Part shown: positions 1 through 8,143 of the stretch, piece after piece
Layout: each line of letters starts with the position of its first letter
Position numbering within the stretch: position 1 is the stretch's first letter
From: Pseudoalteromonas haloplanktis ATCC 14393
GTDB lineage: Bacteria; Pseudomonadota; Gammaproteobacteria; Enterobacterales; Alteromonadaceae
Length of the DNA: 64,000 nucleotides
NCBI RefSeq assembly: GCF_000238355.1
Contig: NZ_AHCA01000014.1
Coordinates: 1-64,000 of the forward strand
Reading direction: 5' to 3'
Made by a program: the position numbers and the translations under genes
The notes under the pieces: generated by a model
Databases searched by the model: none
What the model was told of the DNA's origin: nothing
The model's input: the letters and a program-made list of their open reading frames with translations, nothing else

Positions 1-50
1 TAGTGATATGTTAAGCTAACTTGTACTAATTACCCGTGAGGCTTAACCAT
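1..50 (+). rRNA. 23S rRNA, 3' end (partial)
   Basis: The first bases match the conserved last bases of gammaproteobacterial 23S rRNA (the stretch before and including GTGAGGCTTAACC). The rest of the gene lies upstream of the window. The exact last base is set by analogy with E. coli. The 5S gene that follows on the same strand confirms an rRNA operon read left to right. Confidence 0.9.
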
Positions 51-127
51 ACAACGCCAAACGCGTTTTATGCGACAGTTTAAGCGCAGAAGTTAAGATT
101 GTAGGTCGTGATTTATCGCGACAACTA

Positions 128-174
128 AAGTAGATTTACTAGCAGCTGTAAGCAATAAGCTTTAAGTTGTAAGA
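128..174. repeat. Short intergenic hairpin-type repeat in the 23S-5S spacer
   Basis: This spacer segment carries the words CTGTAAGC, AAGCTTTAAG and TTGTAAG. Closely related words recur at 418-446 (AGCTGTCAGC / AGCCGTCAGC) and at 38621-38648 (AGCCGTAAGC and its complement). I read these as members of a small dispersed repeat family. Function is unknown; in the spacer it could help rRNA processing. Confidence 0.4.
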
Positions 175-239
175 AAACAATTATCAGATTTTCCAGATTT
201 TAATTAATTGGCTCGCAAGAGCGGATTAATACCAAATTT

Positions 240-356
240 GCTTGGTGACAATAGCGTTTTGGACCCACCTGACCCCATGCCGAACTCAGTAGTGAAACGA
301 AACAGCGCCGATGATAGTGTAGCATTTGCTATGTGAAAGTAGGTCATCGCCAGGCT
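240..356 (+). rRNA. rrf: 5S rRNA
   Basis: About 117 nt matching the 5S consensus. The conserved block ACCCACCTGACCCCATGCC is followed by GAACTCAG, GTGAAAC and AGCGCCGATG. The ends pair (GCTTGGTGAC at the 5' end with the GTCATCGCCAGGC region at the 3' end). It lies about 190 nt after the 23S end, the usual rRNA operon order. Loop bases around 321-335 (AGCATTTGCTATGTG) replace the more common GGGGTTTCCCCATGTG, so this copy is slightly diverged in one helix. No tRNA is seen between 23S and 5S. Confidence 0.93.
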
Positions 357-368
357 CCAAATAAGAGA

Positions 369-398
369 AACCCGTGACAGCAACGTGACGGGTTTTTT
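369..398 (+). terminator. Rho-independent terminator of the rRNA operon
   Basis: Inverted repeat AACCCGT (369-375) and ACGGGTT (388-394) followed by a run of T. It lies 12 nt after the 5S end. Confidence 0.85.
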
Positions 399-529
399 GT
401 TGCCTGGAATAAAGTATAGCTGTCAGCGTTAAGCCGTCAGCTATCAGCCGCACAGTGTCAACCTGGACACCGTAGCGTGAGTTGAATATCTGATACTCAT
501 GGATAAATAAAGCCACAGACAATGAGGGC

Positions 530-721
530 GTAGCATTTGCTATGTGGCTCTCTACCGCTGTAGGCACTACGTCATCCCAGGCTCCAAATAAGAGAAACCC
601 GTTACAGCAATGTGACGGGTTTTTTGTTGTCTGGAATAAAGTATAGCTTTCAGCGTTAAGCCGTCAGCTATCAGCCGCACAGTGTCAACCTGGACACCGT
701 AGCGTGGGTTGAGTCTCCCCA
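530..721 (+). pseudogene. Decayed duplicate of the 5S 3' end, its terminator and downstream DNA
   Basis: This stretch repeats the bases from about 319 to 485 almost exactly. It contains the GTAGCATTTGCTATGTG word from inside 5S, the CCAGGCTCCAAATAAGAG end, a second terminator hairpin (596-602 with 615-621, then T's) and the following TCAGC-rich segment. The 5' two-thirds of 5S is missing. About 24 unrelated bases (546-569) interrupt the remaining 5S part. It looks like the leftover of a tandem 5S duplication, not a working gene. From 722 to 863 I see no gene, only a heptamer repeat. Confidence 0.8.
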
Positions 722-812
722 CGGATTAAAGAACGCCACGAACTCCTCAGAGCGCAACATACACCTTTAAAACGGTGCCTCTTTAACTCCCCTATACTTT
801 AATCTTGAAAAA

Positions 813-833
813 CTCGAAACTCGAAACTCGAAA
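813..833. repeat. Three tandem copies of CTCGAAA
   Basis: The heptamer CTCGAAA occurs three times in direct succession, with a further partial copy on each side. It is a simple-sequence repeat between the rRNA operon and the convergent CheW-CZB gene. Confidence 0.75.
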
Positions 834-863
834 CGAAAATACTATCCACAGTCCTCAGGGATA

Positions 864-1712
864 CTAAAACAGCCCGTATGCTTCGGTTTCTTCTGATTGT
901 TGATTCATTAGGTGTGCAGGTCTGAAGATAGCGCTGGGATCTATCAGTACGCTGTGTTTTTGTTCAAGCTTGATAAGTCCTCTCATCATATTTTTAGTTT
1001 GTGAGTCGATCTCGAATCCAACGTCTGTCAGTTTATCGAGCGGTTTTACATCTTCTTTTTTGTAGTTGATACTGTCTTCTACTTTATCGACGAGTAGCCC
1101 GATATGTGGATTAATACCGTCTTTGGTCGTGAATATTATAATCGGTTTGTAATCTAGGCTTAACTGCTCTTTTGCGGATTCAAAAAGCCTTATCAGTTGA
1201 GTAAAGCTGCTATTTCGTTCAGAGTTTAGCTCTTTTTTAGCTCTTTCAGTTTGGCCTGATTTTGTTAGTTCAATAAGTTCGCTCGCACGTTGATATAAGT
1301 GCTCATGTGGAATTCTAAATCGTCCTATAATGGCTTGTAGATCTTCATTATCTGTTTTAAAGCTCTTATACCATTTGGCAAAACTCGATTGCTGACAATC
1401 TATATTGTCATTAAATACTGTTTGTTGGTTAATACTACTTTCTAATGAAGAAAACCAGTCTTGTTGCTTACGCTGCCACTTACTAAATACTTCGAGTAAC
1501 GATTGGTTGGCCTCTTGAGTGGATTTCTTATTGAGAATAATACCCAAATCAAAAATAGGGGTGGGTATTTCCATGTAGTCTTTAACACCGATAAAACTTT
1601 TATTATCGTTTGGTAATGAGGTTAAATTATCTTCAAAGCGCTCAGTTAAAAGTATGTCGAGAATTTTTAATGAAATCGTCTTTTGACCTACTTTAAAATT
1701 AATTAAATCCAT
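864..1712 (-). CDS. CheW-like protein with an inserted chemoreceptor zinc-binding (CZB) domain
   Basis: 282 residues, cytoplasmic, no membrane segment. Residues about 1-60 and 185-270 look like the two halves of a CheW fold, for example the strand IGLLVDKV and the late segment KHSVLIDPSAIF. Between them, about residues 75-165, lies a CZB-like helical bundle with W86, C106, W114 and the pair H136/H138. CZB domains bind zinc through Cys and His and sense zinc or hypochlorite. The first histidine usually present before the first tryptophan is not obvious here (QQDW), so metal binding may be altered. A purine-rich SD (GGAGATGAGGGCGG) precedes the ATG. It lies 66 nt downstream of a periplasmic binding protein gene on the same strand, suggesting a shared sensory role. 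The family call is firm for CheW plus CZB; the ligand is unknown. Confidence 0.75.
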   Translation of the reverse strand: MDLINFKVGQKTISLKILDILLTERFEDNLTSLPNDNKSFIGVKDYMEIPTPIFDLGIILNKKSTQEANQSLLEVFSKWQRKQQDWFSSLESSINQQTVFNDNIDCQQSSFAKWYKSFKTDNEDLQAIIGRFRIPHEHLYQRASELIELTKSGQTERAKKELNSERNSSFTQLIRLFESAKEQLSLDYKPIIIFTTKDGINPHIGLLVDKVEDSINYKKEDVKPLDKLTDVGFEIDSQTKNMMRGLIKLEQKHSVLIDPSAIFRPAHLMNQQSEETEAYGLF

Positions 1713-1778
1713 ACCGCCCTCATCTCCTAGATTGATAGCTTAAGAATAGAACATTATTTAGAAAGCGCTGTAATTTTG

Positions 1779-2888
1779 TTAAAACGTAGAACGATAGACA
1801 ATATGTTTATTTTTATCTGTTTTATTGATGAATAGTGCATGTATTTTCTGGTCTTCACTGAAAATTATATTCAAGTGATGCATTAAGCAATTTTCTTGTA
1901 ATGGTAGAGGGCAACGTTGTGCGGCGGCGGTAAATATTACTGCATTCAGATAGCCTTCAAAGTGTATGCGATTTGGTTTATTAATATTGGCCACTGCCAT
2001 ATCTTTTAGAAACTCACGACACCAATAGACGTTGCATTTATGTGGGTTTGGCACTACTTCGGTCACCATTACTTCACTAGGGTATTTCAGTCGCGCAAAT
2101 AGGTCTGAACTTGAAGCAAACGAGACGCTGGTATAGTCTGGGTTAAATTTTTGCTCATAGGCATTATTTATAAACTCTGATAATGGCTTATAAGTACCTA
2201 CTAAACTAATGGCTGTTACGCCACTGGCTTTAAGTGTTTTTAGGGCGTTTGCGATATCAAGACTATTTCGTTGATAGCGCGCAACCTTGACTGGTTTTAG
2301 GTTAAATTTAGCGAGTGACTTTCTTAGCCCTGACTCCACGACGAAGCCAAACTCATCAGCTTGAATCAACAAGCCAATACGGCTGTGATTCTTCTCTTTG
2401 ACAAGGTACTTTATTTGTTCGTCGGCTTCATCTTCATAGCTGGCACGCAGGTTAAACACATTTATTTTTGGTTGGAAATGCAAAAATTCGGCACCGCTGT
2501 AAGGCATCAGATAAGGTGTTTGTAATTTTTCAAGTAAAGCAGAAACAGCGAAGCTTGTTGGCGTGCCCATTGCCCCAAATAGAGTATCGACTTTGTCTTC
2601 ATAAATAAACTGGCGAGTGTTACTTACTGCTCGTTTTGGTTCGTAACCATCATCGGCAACTTTGAGTAATACTTTAGCGCCATTGATGCCTCCATTTTTA
2701 TTGATCTTGCTAAAATAAACATTACTACCTTGATACAGTTGTTCACCAATTTGTTTCGCAGGCCCTGTTAATGCGGTCGACATTCCTAGCTTGATAACAG
2801 GTTTTTTTTCAGCATGGGCGTAATGGCTGCTTAAAAAGAAAAGAAATAAAACAGCACTAAGGTAATTTCTTAAGTAAATATTGCTCAT
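1779..2888 (-). CDS. Periplasmic ligand-binding protein, branched-chain amino acid (LivK) type
   Basis: 369 residues with a clear signal peptide (hydrophobic residues 8-20, cleavage after AHA near residue 26). The mature part begins KLGMSTALTGPAKQIG and later has NKNGGINGAKV. Both are typical of the type-I periplasmic binding fold (Peripla_BP_6) found in amino-acid and urea ABC transporters. No permease or ATPase genes accompany it. The gene starts inside the 3' end of tmcA (32 nt overlap) and is followed by the CheW-CZB gene, so it may act as a ligand receptor for signalling and not for uptake. That link is inference from position. Four cysteines in the C-terminal third (in CNVYWC and CPLPLQENC) could form disulfides. 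Confidence 0.8.
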   Translation of the reverse strand: MSNIYLRNYLSAVLFLFFLSSHYAHAEKKPVIKLGMSTALTGPAKQIGEQLYQGSNVYFSKINKNGGINGAKVLLKVADDGYEPKRAVSNTRQFIYEDKVDTLFGAMGTPTSFAVSALLEKLQTPYLMPYSGAEFLHFQPKINVFNLRASYEDEADEQIKYLVKEKNHSRIGLLIQADEFGFVVESGLRKSLAKFNLKPVKVARYQRNSLDIANALKTLKASGVTAISLVGTYKPLSEFINNAYEQKFNPDYTSVSFASSSDLFARLKYPSEVMVTEVVPNPHKCNVYWCREFLKDMAVANINKPNRIHFEGYLNAVIFTAAAQRCPLPLQENCLMHHLNIIFSEDQKIHALFINKTDKNKHIVYRSTF

Positions 2889-4950
2889 ACCATTTAGCTA
2901 CAACCTGTTTGAATTGTTTGTTGAGTGATTTATTACCATTGATCTGCAAGGCTGCTTGTGCCTTTTGTGGAGACCAATTTTGTAATATTAGCCTAATAAA
3001 AAGACATTTGGTATTTTCATCACAATTGAACAAGCTGCTAGGTGTGCACCAAAGTGTGCGCCACAGTAAAGGTTTAATGGCATGCAAATGGTAGTCTGTT
3101 GTTAATAAAGATTTTAATCGTCTATCTAAATGGCAATCTATATGTTGTGGTATAAAAGCTGTAAGTATTTGCTCAACTAATTGTGTGTCTAGCTGATTAA
3201 AATGATCGAGTAGTTGTAATGCAAAGTCGGCCTGAAATTCATTTTTGAGTTGATCATTTAAGGTGTTGTCATGACTTAAACTTTTGAGCACCAGCGCGGC
3301 ATGCTCTGCAGTTGCTTTATCTTGTTTGAACCCGAGTTTAATTAAATTAAACCCCGCAGTTTGCCAAAACCTTAGTAAGCTAGCATTTGCGCCAAAACTA
3401 GCACCAAACCAGTGACAAGCGGTGGCTAATTGTTGCTCGCAATGCGCCAGTAATTTTGAGCCAATCTTGTTGTTATGCTGGGATGGTGCAATAGCAATGC
3501 GCACCACACGGGCACAGTTTAAAGTGAGAATACTTGGCTCAACGGTTAGCTGTGCTAAGGTTTGCGCCATTAAATGTCCTTGTGGCCGGCGTTGGCCACT
3601 GGCGATCTGTTTACTTATTACGGTATTTAAACCACCTTCAATAGCAATTAAACATACTCCAATAAGTGTATTGCGTTGTTGGCAGGCAAAAATACGCTGG
3701 GCTGTGGCATCCAATAGGTGGCGCAAATCATTCACGCTGGTTTGATAGTGCGCTAATGATAACAGCCCTATGACTTGGCGAAGTAATGTTTCATCACAGG
3801 CTAATTCAGCCGCTTTTAGTTCAGTAAACTGTAGTGTAGCGCTATCAAGCTCAGTATTTTTGTAGTCGGCATCTAGGGCCAGTAATTTGCAAATATGTTG
3901 TTCGAGCGGATCAGCTGCAGCAAAACGAATTGGTTGCTCTAGATTAACACTACGCATATTTTTAAAGTGTGTTTCTAAGTAGCGCTTAAAGCGTAAAGTA
4001 TAACCACGACCATTTCCTTCATAGCCAATCATAGTGCTGGCAAATACTACTCGTGGGTAATGATCGAGCATTTTGATAAGCATGGGCACAGGGATTGCTG
4101 CAGCTTCATCAACCAACAGCACATCGCACTGAGGCAACTCACTTAATAATTGATCGGGAGCAATGTAACGTAAGTTAGCGAGTTGTTTTTGTGGGGCTTG
4201 ATAATTGATTCCTTGTTCGTCAGCAAAGTGTTTAAAGCTGCTATGCAGCGCTGAAAATTGCTGTGAACAGATAATTATATCTTTACCGCTTAGCTTTGCA
4301 GCTGCAAATCCCAATGCAGCGGATTTTCCTCGGCCCCGATCAGCGCTGATCAATAGCGGGCGATTTGCTCTTCCTGTTGCCGTTTTAATTATTTGCTCAA
4401 TACAATACTGCTGCTCTATCAGTGAAATTACACCCGCTTTAGGGCTAACTTTAGGTAACCGCTGCCAGCCATTCGTTTGGTTAAAATGTGGCAGAGAGTT
4501 ATCGCTGAGCAAACGAGCTAAACGCTGATTAAAGTAGCTGTGCTGGCGTTGTTGAGCAAATGATTGAAAAGTCTCTAGAGCAGGATCGCACCAATGTTGT
4601 AAGTCAGCAAGCTCTGGCAAGAGTAAAATGAATAAGCTGCCAGCTTGGACAGTTCCGCTCAGTGCTGCGAGTTTGTCTGGTACTAGCCCACTAAAGCCAT
4701 CATAAATAACATGTTGGAATTCTTGGCCCAGTATTTGATGAGTATGTTTAGGCCAACTGCTGTTTGTCAGATCGTCATTGTTTGATAATACTTTGCACAG
4801 GGTCGGATTCAATTGCTGGTATAATTCGTTGGCTTGTTGGTAACACCAATTTTGCTCGCCAGTAATTAGCAGTAATTGCCTATGTTTTGCATAGGCAAGT
4901 TGCGTGAGAAATGTTGCAAATTGCGGGCTAAATAGCTTGTAGTCGTGCAT
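2857..4950 (-). CDS. tmcA: tRNA(Met) cytidine acetyltransferase TmcA
   Basis: 697 residues, close to the E. coli enzyme. TmcA uses ATP (or GTP) and acetyl-CoA to make N4-acetylcytidine at the wobble base of elongator tRNA(Met). An N-terminal DUF1726-type region is followed by a helicase-like ATPase with Walker A ADRGRGKS (about residues 203-210) and Walker B LLVDEAAAIPVP. Then comes a GNAT acetyltransferase core (VRIAIAPSQHNNKIGSKLL) and a C-terminal tRNA-binding region. The start overlaps the end of uvrD by 23 nt, so translation is probably coupled. The gene shares the minus-strand operon uvrD-tmcA-binding protein-CheW/CZB. The call is firm. Confidence 0.95.
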   Translation of the reverse strand: MHDYKLFSPQFATFLTQLAYAKHRQLLLITGEQNWCYQQANELYQQLNPTLCKVLSNNDDLTNSSWPKHTHQILGQEFQHVIYDGFSGLVPDKLAALSGTVQAGSLFILLLPELADLQHWCDPALETFQSFAQQRQHSYFNQRLARLLSDNSLPHFNQTNGWQRLPKVSPKAGVISLIEQQYCIEQIIKTATGRANRPLLISADRGRGKSAALGFAAAKLSGKDIIICSQQFSALHSSFKHFADEQGINYQAPQKQLANLRYIAPDQLLSELPQCDVLLVDEAAAIPVPMLIKMLDHYPRVVFASTMIGYEGNGRGYTLRFKRYLETHFKNMRSVNLEQPIRFAAADPLEQHICKLLALDADYKNTELDSATLQFTELKAAELACDETLLRQVIGLLSLAHYQTSVNDLRHLLDATAQRIFACQQRNTLIGVCLIAIEGGLNTVISKQIASGQRRPQGHLMAQTLAQLTVEPSILTLNCARVVRIAIAPSQHNNKIGSKLLAHCEQQLATACHWFGASFGANASLLRFWQTAGFNLIKLGFKQDKATAEHAALVLKSLSHDNTLNDQLKNEFQADFALQLLDHFNQLDTQLVEQILTAFIPQHIDCHLDRRLKSLLTTDYHLHAIKPLLWRTLWCTPSSLFNCDENTKCLFIRLILQNWSPQKAQAALQINGNKSLNKQFKQVVAKWYEQYLLKKLP

Positions 4951-7093
4951 ACACTGTTACTAACCATTTGCTACCAAAGTCATCAAAGTTAACTTGTACG
5001 CGTGATTGCGCGCCACTGCCTTCATAATTGATCACAGTACCCACACCAAACTTAGCATGTAACACGCGTTGCCCTAAATTAAAGCCGCTTTCTTCAAAAA
5101 CAGCATGGCTTACTGATGAGCTGAAGCGTCCTGCTGCTGGCGGGCGAGATACTTGGGTTTTGATACGAATTTCTTCAATACAATCTTCCGGCATCTCACG
5201 TAAAAAACGTGATGGACTGTGGTATTTTTCTTGCCCATAGAGGCGGCGACTTTCAGCGTGACTTATGTAGAGTTTTTCCATTGCGCGAGTCATGCCGACA
5301 TAACACAGGCGACGTTCTTCTTCTAAGCGACCAGATTCTTCATTACTTTGCTGAGAGGGGAACATGCCTTCTTCAACACCGACCATAAATACCAGCGGAA
5401 ACTCTAAGCCCTTCGCAGAGTGCAAGGTCATCATTTGCACAGCATCTTCATGTTCTTCTGCTTGTCCATCACCGGATTCAAGCGAGGTATACGCTAAAAA
5501 CCCTTGTAGTGGTGAACTAAACTCTTCATCTTCAGGTAGTTCGTACTGACCACACGCGCTAATAAGCTCTTCTAAGTTTTCTACTCGCGCACGGCCTTTT
5601 TCGCCTTTTTCAGCTTGGTACATCGCCATTAAGCCGGATGTTTGAATTGCGTATTTGGCTTGCTCTTCTAATGTTAGATCGCTAATTTTATCTTCAATAT
5701 GTTCAACCAACTCAACAAACTTAGTAACAACACTGGCGGCACGCCCTGATAAGTGCTGTTGTTCAATAATGGCTTTAGCCGCATACCAAAGTGGCAATGA
5801 TTCAGCGCGAGCGCAATCACGTATATGGCTGAGTGTTTTATCACCAATACCGCGCGCTGGGGTATTAATAACCCGTTCAAAGGCTGCGTCATCTTGGCGG
5901 TTCCCTACAAGGCGTAAATAAGCAAGGGCGTCTTTGATCTCTTGACGTTCGAAGAAGCGCATACCGCCGTAAATACGGTATTTTAAGCCTTCTTGCAACA
6001 TGGCTTCTTCAAGTACCCGCGACTGCGCATTACTACGGTATAAAATTGCGGCATCTTGCAGTGCATTGCCGGCATTGAGCCAGCTACGTAATTTGCTACT
6101 AACAAAGCGTGCTTCATCGAGTTCATTAAAGGCAGCATACACTGAGATTGGCTCGCCATCATTACCATCGGTCCAGAGGCTTTTACCCATGCGCTCGGAA
6201 TTGTTTTGAATAAGCGCATTGGATGCTTTTAGAATGGTAGCTGTTGAACGGTAGTTTTGCTCAAGACGAATTGTTTCGGCTTCAAAGTCAGTTAAAAAGC
6301 GTTTAATGTTTTCAATTTTTGCACCACGCCAACCATAAATACTTTGATCATCATCACCAACAATCATAATGCTATTGGTGTCGCCAGCGAGTAATTTTAG
6401 CCAGGCATATTGAATGGTATTGGTATCTTGGAACTCGTCTACAAGCATGTGCGCAAAGCGTTGCTGATAATGGCGCAACAAGGTTGGGTTGTTTTTTAGT
6501 ACTTCAAAACTACGTAGCAGAATTTCGGCAAAGTCAACTAAGCCTGCACGGTCACACGCTTCTTGATAAGCAGTATAAACTTTGAGCATCATTTGCTCGT
6601 TAATATCATAGGCTTGAATGTCTTTTGGACGTAGGCCTTCGTCTTTCTTTGCGCTGATATACCAACCGAATTGCTTTGCGGGCCATTTTTTATCATCGAT
6701 ATTCATGGCTTTTAATAAGCGTTTGATCATTCGTAGCTGATCGTCTGAATCTAAAATTTGAAATGCTTCAGGCAGATTAGCTTCACGGTGATGGGCGCGT
6801 AAAATACGGTGTGATAAACCATGGAAAGTACCGATCCACATACCACCTACGGGCGCTTGAAGGGCTTGCTCTACACGCGTGCGCATTTCTTTGGCGGCTT
6901 TATTGGTAAAGGTTACTGCAAAAATACTGTAAGCAGAGGCTTGCTCTACTTGCATAAGCCAAGCGATACGATGAACCAGTACTCGAGTTTTTCCTGAGCC
7001 TGCGCCTGCCAACACCAACATATTTTGCAGTGGAGCAGCTACGGCATCCCGTTGTTTATCATTTAAACCGTCGAGTAATTCTGAAACGTCCAT
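4928..7093 (-). CDS. uvrD: DNA helicase II UvrD
   Basis: 721 residues from the third of three possible starts (GTG 7099, ATG 7096, ATG 7093). The last gives the E. coli-like beginning MDVSELLDGLNDKQRDAVAAP and the best distance to the AAGG SD. It is a superfamily 1A 3'-5' helicase acting in nucleotide excision repair and mismatch repair. Motifs seen: Walker A AGAGSGKT, motif II VDEFQD, motif III GDDDQSIYGWRGA, motif IV LEQNYRS, motif V TLHSAKGLEF and motif VI YVGMTRA. A Tudor-like C-terminal segment (FGVGTVINYEG) is present. A consensus LexA operator lies 67 nt upstream, so SOS induction is expected. It is the first gene of the minus-strand operon with tmcA. Confidence 0.97.
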   Translation of the reverse strand: MDVSELLDGLNDKQRDAVAAPLQNMLVLAGAGSGKTRVLVHRIAWLMQVEQASAYSIFAVTFTNKAAKEMRTRVEQALQAPVGGMWIGTFHGLSHRILRAHHREANLPEAFQILDSDDQLRMIKRLLKAMNIDDKKWPAKQFGWYISAKKDEGLRPKDIQAYDINEQMMLKVYTAYQEACDRAGLVDFAEILLRSFEVLKNNPTLLRHYQQRFAHMLVDEFQDTNTIQYAWLKLLAGDTNSIMIVGDDDQSIYGWRGAKIENIKRFLTDFEAETIRLEQNYRSTATILKASNALIQNNSERMGKSLWTDGNDGEPISVYAAFNELDEARFVSSKLRSWLNAGNALQDAAILYRSNAQSRVLEEAMLQEGLKYRIYGGMRFFERQEIKDALAYLRLVGNRQDDAAFERVINTPARGIGDKTLSHIRDCARAESLPLWYAAKAIIEQQHLSGRAASVVTKFVELVEHIEDKISDLTLEEQAKYAIQTSGLMAMYQAEKGEKGRARVENLEELISACGQYELPEDEEFSSPLQGFLAYTSLESGDGQAEEHEDAVQMMTLHSAKGLEFPLVFMVGVEEGMFPSQQSNEESGRLEEERRLCYVGMTRAMEKLYISHAESRRLYGQEKYHSPSRFLREMPEDCIEEIRIKTQVSRPPAAGRFSSSVSHAVFEESGFNLGQRVLHAKFGVGTVINYEGSGAQSRVQVNFDDFGSKWLVTVYARLQAI

Positions 7094-7159
7094 CATCACG
7101 CCTTTTCAATCAATATTGTGAGCAGTATAACAGGTGTTTTTGTTAGGCTAAATAAAATA

Positions 7160-7175
7160 CTGTTTTTATAAACAG
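7160..7175 (-). promoter_or_regulatory. LexA (SOS) operator upstream of uvrD
   Basis: CTGTTTTTATAAACAG fits the gammaproteobacterial LexA box CTGT-N8-ACAG exactly, with flanking TA and TT. It lies 67 nt upstream of the uvrD start, a gene that is SOS-controlled in E. coli. The rest of 7100-7404 holds no gene that I can see, apart from the promoter listed next. Confidence 0.88.
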
Positions 7176-7346
7176 TTAATTTCAAAAAGTTCTTTGTTCT
7201 ATTCGCAGTGCTTTTTAGCTAAGCTATTGTTGTAAGCAATATTTGCTGTAGCCAATTTGACTGATATTTAGTAAAAACCACTATTAAAGGAGAAACTTTA
7301 TTAGCTAGGTTTGTTGTAACTTTTTGATAGTTAATGAGTTAAAGAA

Positions 7347-7375
7347 TTGGCACGATGTGTGTAAGTATCTAATAA
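7347..7375 (+). promoter_or_regulatory. Sigma-70 promoter for the small membrane protein gene
   Basis: TTGGCA at 7347-7352 and TAATAA at 7370-7375, spaced by 17 nt. The start codon follows at 7405 behind a GAGG ribosome binding site. Confidence 0.65.
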
Positions 7376-7404
7376 GAAAATCAAATTAATAAATTGAGGT
7401 TAAC

Positions 7405-7629
7405 ATGGCAGAGCAAGGTTCAGGCGGTAATGTAATCGCGGCAATTTGTAATATCTTTTTTCCAGGTCTTGGGCAATTAGTCCAAGGCAGGATCATGGCA
7501 GCGATTGGTTTTTTCCTCGCTTGGGTTATTAGCGGTGCGCTTATTTATGTTGCGATTGGCTTTATTTTACTTCCTATCGTTTACATTTGGGCGATTATTG
7601 ATGCCGCACGCTTTAAAACCTATCGGTAG
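7405..7629 (+). CDS. Small TM2-like inner-membrane protein
   Basis: 74 residues with two long hydrophobic segments (about residues 10-22 merging into 30-62). The motif FPGLGQLVQGR near the N-terminus, followed by a glycine-rich hydrophobic stretch and a C-terminal DAARFKTYR, is typical of small TM2 or DUF5683-like membrane proteins. Function is unknown. It has its own promoter (7347-7375), a good SD (GAGG 7 nt before the ATG) and its own terminator, so it is a single-gene unit. The reading frame is certain; the family name is a best guess. Confidence 0.75.
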   Translation: MAEQGSGGNVIAAICNIFFPGLGQLVQGRIMAAIGFFLAWVISGALIYVAIGFILLPIVYIWAIIDAARFKTYR

Positions 7630-7643
7630 CAATTCTAATTAAG

Positions 7644-7671
7644 AAAATAGCGCTTTATAGCGCTATTTTTG
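7644..7671 (+). terminator. Rho-independent terminator
   Basis: Stem AATAGCGC (7646-7653) and GCGCTATT (7660-7667) with a T tract, 15 nt after the stop codon of the small membrane protein. Confidence 0.85.
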
Positions 7672-7740
7672 TATCTGGCTTTCTTAATTCACAGCTGACT
7701 AGGGTATAATCCTAGGCATGAGATGTATTTAGGTAAAGTT

Positions 7741-8110
7741 ATGGAATATCAATTTATACGTGATCCAATAAGTGGCTTACGTATTAAAATTAGCAGTGAA
7801 CATGCAGTAATTGGCCGTTGGCTGAATGAAGAAATCGGCAAAGAAAAAATAGCTATGGGTACAGGCTTTGATCAGTGCTGTTGCCACAAGTTTTGAGCCT
7901 TTAACTTTACAGGGGCAAGAAATTGATTTGATTTTAAATAAAGACGAAGCGATTTTTGAAGCACATGCACTACACCAAGATTCAGAAGATTTGTTAGCCT
8001 ATCAAGATGATGAGCTAATGCTAGAAGAAAGCGGCTTGAGCAGTGGCTGCGGTTTTGAAGATTTTGTTGATTTAATTAATTCGTGGCAAGAGTTCGCATC
8101 TGGAAAGTAA
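7741..8110 (+). pseudogene. yacL: yacL (UPF0231 family), frameshifted
   Basis: An ATG at 7741 opens MEYQFIRDPISGLRIKISSE and continues HAVIGRWLNEE, a clear match to the start of E. coli YacL. The frame then stops after 51 codons. The rest of the family (from VQALISA through the acidic C-terminus GFEDFVDLINSWQEF) continues in the +2 frame, which is open from 7853 to the stop at 8108-8110. Removing one base between 7853 and 7867, for example one G of the GGG at 7857-7859, joins both parts into a 122-residue protein (E. coli YacL is 120). YacL has no known function. A TATAAT lies at 7705-7710. Either the gene is broken or this is a sequencing error; programmed shifting seems unlikely because no slippery site is evident. 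Confidence 0.85.
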
Positions 8111-8143
8111 ACAGAGAGCTGAGGCTCTCTGCTAAGTAATTAT

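Noticed and set aside
286..567. A minus-strand frame of 93 codons over the 5S gene
   Set aside because: It lies antisense to a clear 5S rRNA and a terminator.
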